From Sphingobacteriales bacterium (GTDB taxonomy: Bacteria > Bacteroidota > Bacteroidia > Chitinophagales > Chitinophagaceae), in assembly GCA_024640385.1 (NCBI GenBank), contig JAHEFC010000077.1:1-12404 (forward strand): a stretch of 12,404 nt of DNA, read 5' to 3'. Within the stretch, counting starts at the first letter, position 1. Each line of letters starts with the position of its first letter. The position numbers and the translations under genes were made by a program. Positions 1 to 5,899 of this stretch are shown piece by piece. The notes beneath the pieces are model-generated. The model made no database searches. It was not told the DNA's origin and saw only the letters and a list, made by a program, of their open reading frames with translations.

Positions 1-204
1 TTTGCTATAGTATTCACTAAATCGGATAAGGAAAACCAGCGAACTGTTTCTCATCATGTGGATTCATTCCTGGAAAAATTGAAAGAAAACTGGGAAGAAC
101 TGCCGCCGTATTTTGTGACCAGCGCGGTGAAGAAGACGGGAAGGAATAAGATGCTTGAGTTTATTGGAGGGATACTGCAAGAAGATAGTAAGTTAGAGAG
201 ATAG
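1..204 (+). CDS. engB: Ribosome biogenesis GTP-binding protein EngB (YihA/YsxC), C-terminal fragment
   Basis: Frame 1 is open from the first base to a TAG at 202-204 and gives the last 67 residues of a protein whose start lies outside the window. The fragment begins at the G4 guanine-specificity motif (TKSD, residues 6-9) and carries the G5 motif (TSAVKKTGR, starting near residue 45), in the order and spacing of EngB. EngB is a P-loop GTPase of about 200 residues that assists assembly of the large ribosomal subunit, so roughly two thirds is missing. The last seven codons and the stop lie inside the left arm of a long palindrome (183-247), so the tail is repeat-derived and unlikely to be conserved. 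It converges on the YkuK-family gene. Confidence 0.85.
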   Translation, partial: FAIVFTKSDKENQRTVSHHVDSFLEKLKENWEELPPYFVTSAVKKTGRNKMLEFIGGILQEDSKLER

Positions 205-247
205 GGCGAAAGGCTCCCTATCTCCCTATCTCTCTAACTTACTATCT
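183..247. repeat. Perfect 24-bp-arm inverted repeat spanning two convergent gene ends
   Basis: Bases 183-206 are the exact reverse complement of 224-247, with a 17-nt spacer at 207-223. Read on the minus strand, the right arm plus part of the spacer divides into 8-bp units (AGATAGTA, AGTTAGAG, AGATAGGG, AGATAGGG), so the arm is itself a degenerate octamer array. The left arm holds the last codons and stop of engB. The outer end of the right arm supplies two bases of the stop codon of the YkuK-family gene. A transcript from either strand would form the same very stable hairpin, so it may act as a bidirectional terminator or 3'-end protector. No clear U-run follows it. Confidence 0.85.
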
Positions 248-761
248 AATTAACTACTTTATTCGCACAGGAACTACTCGCAAATGCTTCGGGTTTGGCT
301 TTGAAGGCAAATCCCATTCCCAGGATATAGCCCATCGCTTCCCTAAGTGCTTCATTGCTTTTGAAATGTGGATTGGTATTAATGTCGGCATGAACTTCCA
401 TGTCCACATCATATAAAGTAAAAAGATCGCAAAGTTCATATGCGATCTCAATACTCTTAGCTACTTCCACCAGCATTCTCTCCTTAATGGAGAAAGATTG
501 GCGGGTTTTTTCGTTGTGGATGAACATGAACCCGCCCCGGCCTTCCCTGAGGAAGACGATCACGGTGGCAAATTCTGTTTCGTCTCCTTTCACCTGGGAA
601 TCTGTTCCTATACACACTTTTAATTTGTAGCCTGCTTCCGTTTCCCGGCAGATGGCATCTTCAACGGCTTCTTTAATAGGGGAAGTGATATGGTCGCCAT
701 TAAACCGGCGCCATAGCGCTTTTCTTGACTGGTTCTCTGAGTCAGTAAGATTTGTAAGCAT
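246..761 (-). CDS. YkuK-family RNase H-like protein (DUF458)
   Basis: This 171-residue protein matches the YkuK/DUF458 family, which has a predicted ribonuclease H-like fold and no well-established substrate. Visible marks are the strand with IGTDSQ (51-56, acidic residue D54), a helix with KERMLVE (93-99), the EVHADIN segment (122-128, D126), a glycine-rich turn GYILGMGF (144-151) and the C-terminal KPEAFASSSCANK (156-168). D54, D126 and E94 or E99 are the likely metal ligands by analogy with RNase H. The final segment has Asn167 where I would expect an acidic residue in an RNase H-like site. The ATG at 761 is the only sensible start and no Shine-Dalgarno site is seen. The gene converges with engB and is preceded by a large hairpin, so it is probably transcribed separately from the upstream operon. 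Confidence 0.8.
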   Translation of the reverse strand: MLTNLTDSENQSRKALWRRFNGDHITSPIKEAVEDAICRETEAGYKLKVCIGTDSQVKGDETEFATVIVFLREGRGGFMFIHNEKTRQSFSIKERMLVEVAKSIEIAYELCDLFTLYDVDMEVHADINTNPHFKSNEALREAMGYILGMGFAFKAKPEAFASSSCANKVVN

Positions 762-796
762 AGATTAATGGGGTTTTTACAAGTTACGAAAAATAT

Positions 797-910
797 TACA
801 CAGAAACACAGAGTATAACGCAGAGACGCAGAGAGGGAAGCGGAGGCACAGAGAGGGTAATCAGGCATTTGACGCTCTGCGTCTCCTGTTATACTCTGTG
901 TTTCTGTGTA
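797..910. repeat. Long near-perfect inverted repeat (about 36-bp arms) of ACACAGAG type
   Basis: Bases 797-833 and 875-910 are reverse complements apart from one small indel and substitution patch (GCAGAG against AGGAG in the middle). The spacer is about 41 nt. The left arm shows an 8-bp rhythm (ACACAGAA, ACACAGAG, then CGCAGAGA twice). The element fills most of the 154-bp gap between the start of the YkuK-family gene and the stop of the CoA-binding gene. It could end transcription of the upstream operon or protect its 3' end. No open reading frame of its own looks real. Confidence 0.85.
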
Positions 911-915
911 TCCAA

Positions 916-1284
916 TCAATATTGTCCGGTAGAAAGCATCACCAACGTACAGGCATTCAAGGTACTGATGCCTTTCTCTTTGGCCATTTTTTCCAGTTCC
1001 GGGTTCTCTGCACCGGGATTGAATATGATCCTGTCCGGATCGAGGGAGATGATATAGTCCTGGTATTGTTTCTGGTGGTCTTTATTCAGGTAAAGGGTAA
1101 CGGTATGAATATCCATCCAGTCTTTGGTAGCCGTTTCTATGGGCACATCCCCAACAATGGAATGGCGCTTACCTACCGCCTTCACCGGATGGCCTCCACG
1201 CCTTAATCTTTGTATAGCCATATTACTGTACCGGGCCGGATTGTCCGAAGCCCCAAGTACCAGTGTATGTTTAGGAGAGATCAT
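916..1284 (-). CDS. CoA-binding domain protein (YccU-like, CoA_binding_2)
   Basis: This 122-residue single-domain Rossmann-like protein has the N-terminal strand and loop TLVLGASDNPARYSN (about 7-21), which in the CoA_binding_2 family contacts the nucleotide. It also has the strand with DRIIFNPGAEN (about 83-93), and a Cys close to the C-terminus (NACTLVML). Family members bind CoA but mostly lack an assigned reaction. The length is normal for the family. The gene starts 15 nt after the stop of the FAD oxidoreductase, so it is probably the last gene of the polyketide operon, either as a functional partner handling acyl-CoA or simply co-transcribed. The sequence does not separate these options. 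A strong hairpin (797-910) begins right after the stop. Confidence 0.8.
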   Translation of the reverse strand: MISPKHTLVLGASDNPARYSNMAIQRLRRGGHPVKAVGKRHSIVGDVPIETATKDWMDIHTVTLYLNKDHQKQYQDYIISLDPDRIIFNPGAENPELEKMAKEKGISTLNACTLVMLSTGQY

Positions 1285-1299
1285 GCCATAAAGTTAAGG

Positions 1300-2439
1300 C
1301 TAAAATGGCTGGCCATGGGTTTTTCTGATCAATTCCCGAACCAGGAAGGGGAAGGGTTTCATGGCCCGGATGAAGAGATTTGTAATGGCAGGTTTGCCGA
1401 ATAACGACTGAATGAACCGACCCATTTTCAGCCGGCTGGAAAATGCTTTATCCCAGTCCCGGGTATAGCTGATCTCCATTTCAGTCCGGCTGATTTCCTT
1501 TTTAAGGAATTTTTCCAGGTAATTCGCTGCCAGCTTACTGGCATGCATAGCCATGCTCATTCCATTTCCACAAAGCGGGGTGATCATTCCTGCCGCATCA
1601 CCGATCATCAGCACATGATCTTCAAACATCGATTTGGTTTCAAAGCTGATCTGGGAAATGGTCACTGGCTGCTCCCATAAAAATTCCGCGGTGGTAAAAA
1701 TTTTTTCCAGGTACGGATTACGAAACAAAATATTTTCCTGCATCTTCTCAATAGAATGGCCGTTGCGCTCGAGGTTGGATGCAGTTGTCAAATAACAAAG
1801 ACAATACCTGCCATCTTCCACGGCAGATATTCCACAATACCCGTCAGAAAAATTATGGAGGGCTATGGTATCCAATGGGAAGTCAGTTTTGACATGATAT
1901 TTTACCCCGATATAGTTATTGAGCTTGGAAGGTTTTTTCTCTGTGAAGCCTCGTTTCCATTTAATATCCAGGTTTGATCTTTTGCCAAAACATCCGGCCG
2001 CGACCAGGCTGGTATATATGCCGGAGGCCGACCTGATCTCGAAATATCCTTCTTTGAACCGGAGCTCTTGAACTTTGTCGGCCTCCTTTAATATCACTCC
2101 CAATTCTCTTGCGATGGTAGCCAGTCGATGGTCTAGCCTATACCTGCTGATGCCGAATCCGCCGAGCGGCAGTTCCTGTTTGATTAGGGTGCCGTCTGGT
2201 GCAGAAACGATCAGATGGTTGATCACTGGGCAATCCATGTCTTCCGGATCAATACCTAATGACTTCAGAAAGCCCAGGGATTCCAGGCTAATGTATTCTC
2301 CACAGACACGATGAAAAGGGTATCGTTCTTTCTCAAAAAGGATCACTGAATGGCCTTTCATCCTCATCTGAATGGCCAGCGTTAATCCTGCCAGTCCACC
2401 GCCTGCAATGGCCACGTCGTATGTATTTTCCGGGATCAT
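1300..2439 (-). CDS. FAD-dependent oxidoreductase, geranylgeranyl reductase/monooxygenase-like
   Basis: This 379-residue flavoprotein has the N-terminal dinucleotide motif GGGLAG (13-18) after a hydrophobic strand, an acidic residue at the end of strand 2 (E36) for the ribose, the family motif PFHRVCGEYIS (41-51), and the second FAD motif GDAAGMITPLCGNGM (280-294). These define the p-hydroxybenzoate hydroxylase-like superfamily that includes UbiH-type monooxygenases and geranylgeranyl reductases. It could hydroxylate the aromatic ring, as SrsC does in Streptomyces phenolic lipid synthesis, or reduce double bonds of a prenyl chain. The sequence alone does not decide. Its ATG overlaps the stop of the methyltransferase gene in an ATGA (2436-2439), which indicates translational coupling and shared function. 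Confidence 0.82.
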   Translation of the reverse strand: MIPENTYDVAIAGGGLAGLTLAIQMRMKGHSVILFEKERYPFHRVCGEYISLESLGFLKSLGIDPEDMDCPVINHLIVSAPDGTLIKQELPLGGFGISRYRLDHRLATIARELGVILKEADKVQELRFKEGYFEIRSASGIYTSLVAAGCFGKRSNLDIKWKRGFTEKKPSKLNNYIGVKYHVKTDFPLDTIALHNFSDGYCGISAVEDGRYCLCYLTTASNLERNGHSIEKMQENILFRNPYLEKIFTTAEFLWEQPVTISQISFETKSMFEDHVLMIGDAAGMITPLCGNGMSMAMHASKLAANYLEKFLKKEISRTEMEISYTRDWDKAFSSRLKMGRFIQSLFGKPAITNLFIRAMKPFPFLVRELIRKTHGQPF

Positions 2440-3116
2440 TTTTTACATATGATCAGCCAGCGGAATGCCCATTCCCAGCTGATACGCGGGCTGAGCCCTG
2501 CTTTATTGAAAATGTTTAACCAGTCTTTTTTTGAAAACCCCCGCTGCACGCTCAGGGGTGCATCATTTTTTACCAGGTATGATGAGGAAAAAAAACGGGT
2601 AAGCAATTTGATCGAGTAAAATGCGATCGGGTTACGGTGCAGGTCGTTGATGAAAAAACCAAGCTTTGAGTTCTCCATTTTCCATCGGACAATATCACTG
2701 AGTTCTTCATCTATGAAATGATGGCAGAACAGGGAGGAGAAGATGATGTCGGGCTTGTTTTCGAAGTGCACATCTTTATAATCACTGTGTATCCAATGGA
2801 TGTTATCATTTCCCGCAAGGTTCTCCCTGGCATAATCTATGCAGGTTTCTTTGATATCTATCCCGGTAAAACTAGCCTGGATTTTCTTATCGCCGCACCA
2901 TTTGATCATGGCCTTGATATTATCGCCACCTCCACAGCCTACTTCACAGATATGAATTTGCTTTCTGTTGCCAATCAATTCTTTCAAACCTTTGATCGTG
3001 ATCCTGTGCCCACCCAGCAATGTATTAATGGTTTCCAGTTCCTGCATATTTTTTTTGATATGCTCGAACGGAATATCATCTTCATCTAAAAGCTCTTTGG
3101 TATAACTGCGGTTCAT
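2436..3116 (-). CDS. Class I SAM-dependent methyltransferase
   Basis: This 226-residue protein has the Rossmann-type SAM-binding motif I (EVGCGGGDN, 58-66), the acidic end of strand 2 (TGIDIKE, 84-90) and a post-motif segment SLFCHHFIDEE (128-138), as in small-molecule methyltransferases. It probably O- or C-methylates the product of the neighbouring type III polyketide synthase, the role of SrsB-like enzymes in phenolic lipid clusters. That substrate is inferred from position only. Its stop overlaps the start of the FAD oxidoreductase gene by 4 nt. It is separated from the upstream PKS gene by 106 nt that contain a long heptamer-built palindrome, so its mRNA level may differ from that of the PKS. 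Confidence 0.82.
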   Translation of the reverse strand: MNRSYTKELLDEDDIPFEHIKKNMQELETINTLLGGHRITIKGLKELIGNRKQIHICEVGCGGGDNIKAMIKWCGDKKIQASFTGIDIKETCIDYARENLAGNDNIHWIHSDYKDVHFENKPDIIFSSLFCHHFIDEELSDIVRWKMENSKLGFFINDLHRNPIAFYSIKLLTRFFSSSYLVKNDAPLSVQRGFSKKDWLNIFNKAGLSPRISWEWAFRWLIICKK

Positions 3117-3124
3117 GAAATATA

Positions 3125-3216
3125 CCGGATTCCGGATTCCGGATTGCGAATTCCGGATTAGGGTTCCTTATTGAATATATTATGTAATACGGAATACGTA
3201 ATTCGGAATCCGGAAT
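3125..3216. repeat. Heptamer-built inverted repeat (CCGGATT family), copy 1
   Basis: The left arm starts with CCGGATT three times, then GCGAATT, then CCGGATT again (3125-3159), an exact 7-bp period. The right arm (3185-3216) keeps the same period with AATACGG, AATACGT, AATTCGG and AATCCGG. Bases 3129-3160 pair with 3185-3216 at 28 of 32 positions, two of the mismatches being G-U in RNA, around a 24-nt loop. It lies in the 106-nt gap between the PKS and methyltransferase genes of one operon. A second copy of the family lies at 10975-11043. Confidence 0.85.
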
Positions 3217-3222
3217 TTATTC

Positions 3223-4311
3223 TCAGCTTTCTGCAATAAATGTCTCCATCGTCAGCCCCGGCCCGAAAGCCACACCGAAGACCTTCTGGCCATCCTGCTG
3301 CATCAAATTATGCATCATTTCTTTCAACACAAAAAGAATGGATGCGGATGACATGTTCCCGTATTGTTCCAGCACATGATAACTGTTCTTAAGTTCTTCT
3401 TTTCCTATAGCAAGACTTTTCTGAATGGCTTCCAGGATCTTTTTGCCCCCTGGATGAATGCACCATTGAGTAACATCCTTAATGGCAAGGCCCTGGCTGG
3501 ATAGTGCTTTTTCTACCAATGCTTCTATGTCTTCTTCTATCAGGTCCGGAACATATCCGCTCAGGGTCATCTGAAATCCGGTGGAAGAAAGTTCCCACGA
3601 CATATCCTTTTTACCCTTGGTGACCACTTCAGAATAGAAGCTTTTTAATTTGATGCCTTTGGTTGGATGTTCATCACCTGTAACTACAACGGCCGCAGAA
3701 CCATCGGCAAACAAAAGTCCTGAAGCCAGGTTGTCCTGGGTCACTTCTTTTTGCAGATGTAGTGTACAGAGTTCGGTGCAGACGATCAGCACTTTGGCAT
3801 CCGGTGTGGATCTGCAGATCATGTCCGCCATTTTCAACGCATGCAGCGCCGCATAACATCCCATGAAATTTACAGAAGTGCGGAAAATATCATTGCGCAA
3901 GTCCATCAGTTCCATCACCTGGAGGTCAAGACCTGGTGCACTCATACCCGTGCAACTCACTGTGATAAAATGCGTGATCTCTTCTTCACTGATCTTGTGG
4001 TCAAGGCATTTGCGGATGGCGTGAACAGAAAGTGGAGGCGCAAACTTCTGGTACCAGTCCATTCTTTGTTCCAGTGAAGGAAATGGTTCGATATTTTCTG
4101 ATTGGGGGTAGAACTTCCAGTCCTGCATGGGCCTGCTATAGTCAGAGATGCAAGAATATCGTGTGGCGATACCACTATGGCGATAAAGGAAACGAAGTTT
4201 TCTTTTTTCTATATCATCCATTCCATATAACTGTTGCATGAACTGGAGGATGGTCTCCTGATCGTGCCGATGCTGGGGCAAAGCTGTTCCGATGGAAATG
4301 ATCTTACTCAA
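3223..4311 (-). CDS. Type III polyketide synthase (chalcone/stilbene synthase family)
   Basis: This 362-residue protein is full length for a type III PKS, a homodimeric ketosynthase that extends a CoA-linked starter with malonyl-CoA and cyclises the chain. The catalytic triad is intact: Cys152 in FMGCYAALHALK, His286 in WCIHPGGK and Asn319 in QYGNMSSAS. The family motif VSCTGMSAPGLD (118-129) and the C-terminal FGPGLTMET loop (349-357) are also present. Starter and ring type cannot be read from the sequence; alkylresorcinol, alkylpyrone or a small phenol are all possible. The start is a TTG (4309-4311): an in-frame TAA lies five codons upstream and the next ATG is codon 25, inside the conserved N-terminus. 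It overlaps the UbiA gene by 8 nt, so translation is probably coupled. It is the core enzyme of the operon. Confidence 0.93.
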   Translation of the reverse strand: MSKIISIGTALPQHRHDQETILQFMQQLYGMDDIEKRKLRFLYRHSGIATRYSCISDYSRPMQDWKFYPQSENIEPFPSLEQRMDWYQKFAPPLSVHAIRKCLDHKISEEEITHFITVSCTGMSAPGLDLQVMELMDLRNDIFRTSVNFMGCYAALHALKMADMICRSTPDAKVLIVCTELCTLHLQKEVTQDNLASGLLFADGSAAVVVTGDEHPTKGIKLKSFYSEVVTKGKKDMSWELSSTGFQMTLSGYVPDLIEEDIEALVEKALSSQGLAIKDVTQWCIHPGGKKILEAIQKSLAIGKEELKNSYHVLEQYGNMSSASILFVLKEMMHNLMQQDGQKVFGVAFGPGLTMETFIAES

Positions 4312-5170
4312 TGAATCGCCATATTAATAATGCAATAAATGCAAGGTTTGTACATGATGAAGCTATAACATTCATTTTCATGGTATTGTTAAAGTTGGCG
4401 GCAGAAATATCATGCCATACGGCATTGCTCCATTTGAGGAAATAGAAAAGTACGGGAGACATCAGTAAAATGAAAACAAAAAACTTTTCTGTTTCACCGG
4501 TTGTGCTGAAATATAAATAAAGCAATGAAACGGCTAACGTGTACAACATTCCACATAAAATAAAACTGCCCTTGTAGCCAAGTATGTAACTGATCGTTTT
4601 CACGCCGTCTTTAAGATCATCCTCGTGCTGGTATATCTGTGTTAGTGGGTAGAAACCACCGATCAGCAGGCTGCTGATGATTGCAGGGAGAAAGGGTATT
4701 GAAGTAGTGAGGTTTTTATCACAGCCGTGATAACAGATTATGAAAGTGAAACTACCCTGAAAGATCATCACAGTCAGGTATCCGATGATCGGATATTTTT
4801 TCAACCTGATCCCCCGGTAACTATAGGCCCTGGATACCAGTATATAGATCAAAATCCCAACTGCGAAAAATATGCTGATCAACAGAGAAAGCAACACCGC
4901 AAGCACATCCATCAAGAGGGTTACCCTGAATAATTCTTCGGTTGGCTGCAAGGGTTTTTTTAGTCCCCCAATCGGGCTTGTATCCCTGTCCATGTAGGAG
5001 TTGTACCCATTACTTGCCGGATAAACCAGTAAATGAAGGATGAAGAACACTAGGATGCTTCTTCCGTAATCCAATGCAGGAATTACAGAACAGGCAAACA
5101 GGAATACTGGTAGCAGGAAGAATGAGAAATGAAACCTGAGAAGCTGCAAAGTGGAACGCTGAACTAACAT
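4304..5170 (-). CDS. UbiA-family prenyltransferase
   Basis: This 288-residue membrane protein has about eight or nine hydrophobic helices and the two aspartate-rich loops of the UbiA superfamily, which joins prenyl diphosphates to aromatic acceptors in the inner membrane. Loop 1 is NSYMDRDTSPIGG (57-69). Compared with the usual NDxxDxxxD it keeps D61 but has Ser58 and Ser65 at the outer positions, with D63 as an extra acid. Loop 2 is HEDDLKDGVKT (182-192), with the DxxxD pair D184/D188. These bind Mg-diphosphate. Its last 8 nt overlap the PKS gene, which suggests that the polyketide, or something made from it, is the acceptor. No prenyl diphosphate synthase is in the window. The gene follows the small exported-protein gene after 9 nt. 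Confidence 0.88.
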   Translation of the reverse strand: MLVQRSTLQLLRFHFSFFLLPVFLFACSVIPALDYGRSILVFFILHLLVYPASNGYNSYMDRDTSPIGGLKKPLQPTEELFRVTLLMDVLAVLLSLLISIFFAVGILIYILVSRAYSYRGIRLKKYPIIGYLTVMIFQGSFTFIICYHGCDKNLTTSIPFLPAIISSLLIGGFYPLTQIYQHEDDLKDGVKTISYILGYKGSFILCGMLYTLAVSLLYLYFSTTGETEKFFVFILLMSPVLFYFLKWSNAVWHDISAANFNNTMKMNVIASSCTNLAFIALLIWRFIE

Positions 5171-5179
5171 GCTCAGGAT

Positions 5180-5770
5180 TTACAGGATCTTGTCCCCGGT
5201 CAGTTTCTTGGTAGCCTTGATCTTAAATTCTTCCAATATGGTATCGCTGTTGTTCGTCATGTTTAATATCACTCCTGACCTGTACTGTGTGCCCCTGGTA
5301 GGAGGCGTATAAAAGTCGAGCTGGACCAGTCCGGCTTTCACCGTTCGGGTTTCCAGGTCAAAGTTGGCAAAGGCCCATCCGTAGATATAAACCGGACCAG
5401 TGAAATCCAGTTGCTCAGTTGTTTTAGATGCTCCGGCCAGATAATTGAGTACTACCACGCCGTCTGCTTTGCTGTCCAGGATCTTTTGAAGTAACAAAGC
5501 CGTATCAATAAGCTCCTCATTAGTTATGATATCAGTTGAAGAAAATGCTTTGATTCCCCGGTCTTTTAAGCCATCTACCAGGTATTTTTCAAATCTTTTT
5601 CTGTAGGTAGGTGGTGAAAACGGCGCGATCACCATTACTTTTTTATATTTCTTTTTTTTATATGTGGGGTTTGTCCACGACTCTATAGGGTCTTGCGCAC
5701 TGGCGCCGGTGATTCCGCCGAAGGTGGTAAGGATCATGATTCCTAAAATGGCGGTAAGGCTGATTTTCAT
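5180..5770 (-). CDS. Small exported protein of unknown function at the head of the PKS operon
   Basis: From the ATG at 5770 this gives 196 residues with a classical signal peptide: MKIS, a hydrophobic core, and a GASAQ-type cleavage site near residue 26. There is no lipobox Cys. The mature part has a Lys/Tyr-rich segment (about 36-45), then a strand and helix pattern VMVIAPFSPPTYRKRFEKYL, then alternating strands. This resembles exported bacterial proteins with a doubly wound alpha/beta fold (KVMVIA, an E/K-rich helix, then a 'hypothetical lipoprotein'-like continuation), but I do not recognise a named family. An upstream in-frame ATG at 5806 would add 12 residues (MQVFIYLIKLFG) ahead of the signal peptide and is less likely. 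It lies 9 nt from the UbiA gene and appears to be the first gene of the operon. Confidence 0.75.
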   Translation of the reverse strand: MKISLTAILGIMILTTFGGITGASAQDPIESWTNPTYKKKKYKKVMVIAPFSPPTYRKRFEKYLVDGLKDRGIKAFSSTDIITNEELIDTALLLQKILDSKADGVVVLNYLAGASKTTEQLDFTGPVYIYGWAFANFDLETRTVKAGLVQLDFYTPPTRGTQYRSGVILNMTNNSDTILEEFKIKATKKLTGDKIL

Positions 5771-5785
5771 TCCAAACAGTTTTAT

Positions 5786-5793
5786 CAAATATA
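5786..5793 (-). promoter_or_regulatory. Candidate Bacteroidota -7 box (TATATTTG) for the PKS operon
   Basis: TATATTTG on the minus strand fits the Bacteroidota -7 consensus TAnnTTTG. Transcription would start near 5780, upstream of the ATG at 5770 but downstream of the alternative ATG at 5806, which supports the shorter protein. No TTTG-like -33 box is visible about 20 nt upstream, so this rests on one 8-bp match. Confidence 0.25.
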
Positions 5794-5857
5794 TGAATAC
5801 TTGCATGGATTATCTTTTACTGTGATTCAAGTCATATCATGAATTTTATAAACTATT

Positions 5858-5865
5858 TAGATTTG
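5858..5865 (+). promoter_or_regulatory. Candidate Bacteroidota -7 box (TAGATTTG) for the MORN-variant gene
   Basis: TAGATTTG matches TAnnTTTG and sits 34 nt before the ATG at 5900, in the 129-bp divergent spacer. This is a plausible distance for a short leader. A matching -33 element is not evident. Confidence 0.3.
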
Positions 5866-5899
5866 TAATGCGTTATTTTTAAGTAGCGATTCGTAAGCC

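Noticed and set aside
183..247. tRNA or structured small RNA gene
   Set aside because: It is a simple two-arm palindrome with coding sequence in one arm. No cloverleaf or known RNA motif is visible.
898..1206. Plus-strand open frame of 102 codons opposite the CoA-binding gene
   Set aside because: It starts inside the palindrome and is antisense to a clear Rossmann-fold protein. It has no motif of its own.
5768..5806. Longer start (ATG at 5806) for the exported protein
   Set aside because: It would add 12 hydrophobic residues before a complete signal peptide. The candidate -7 box at 5786-5793 would put transcription start after it. It is not strictly excluded.
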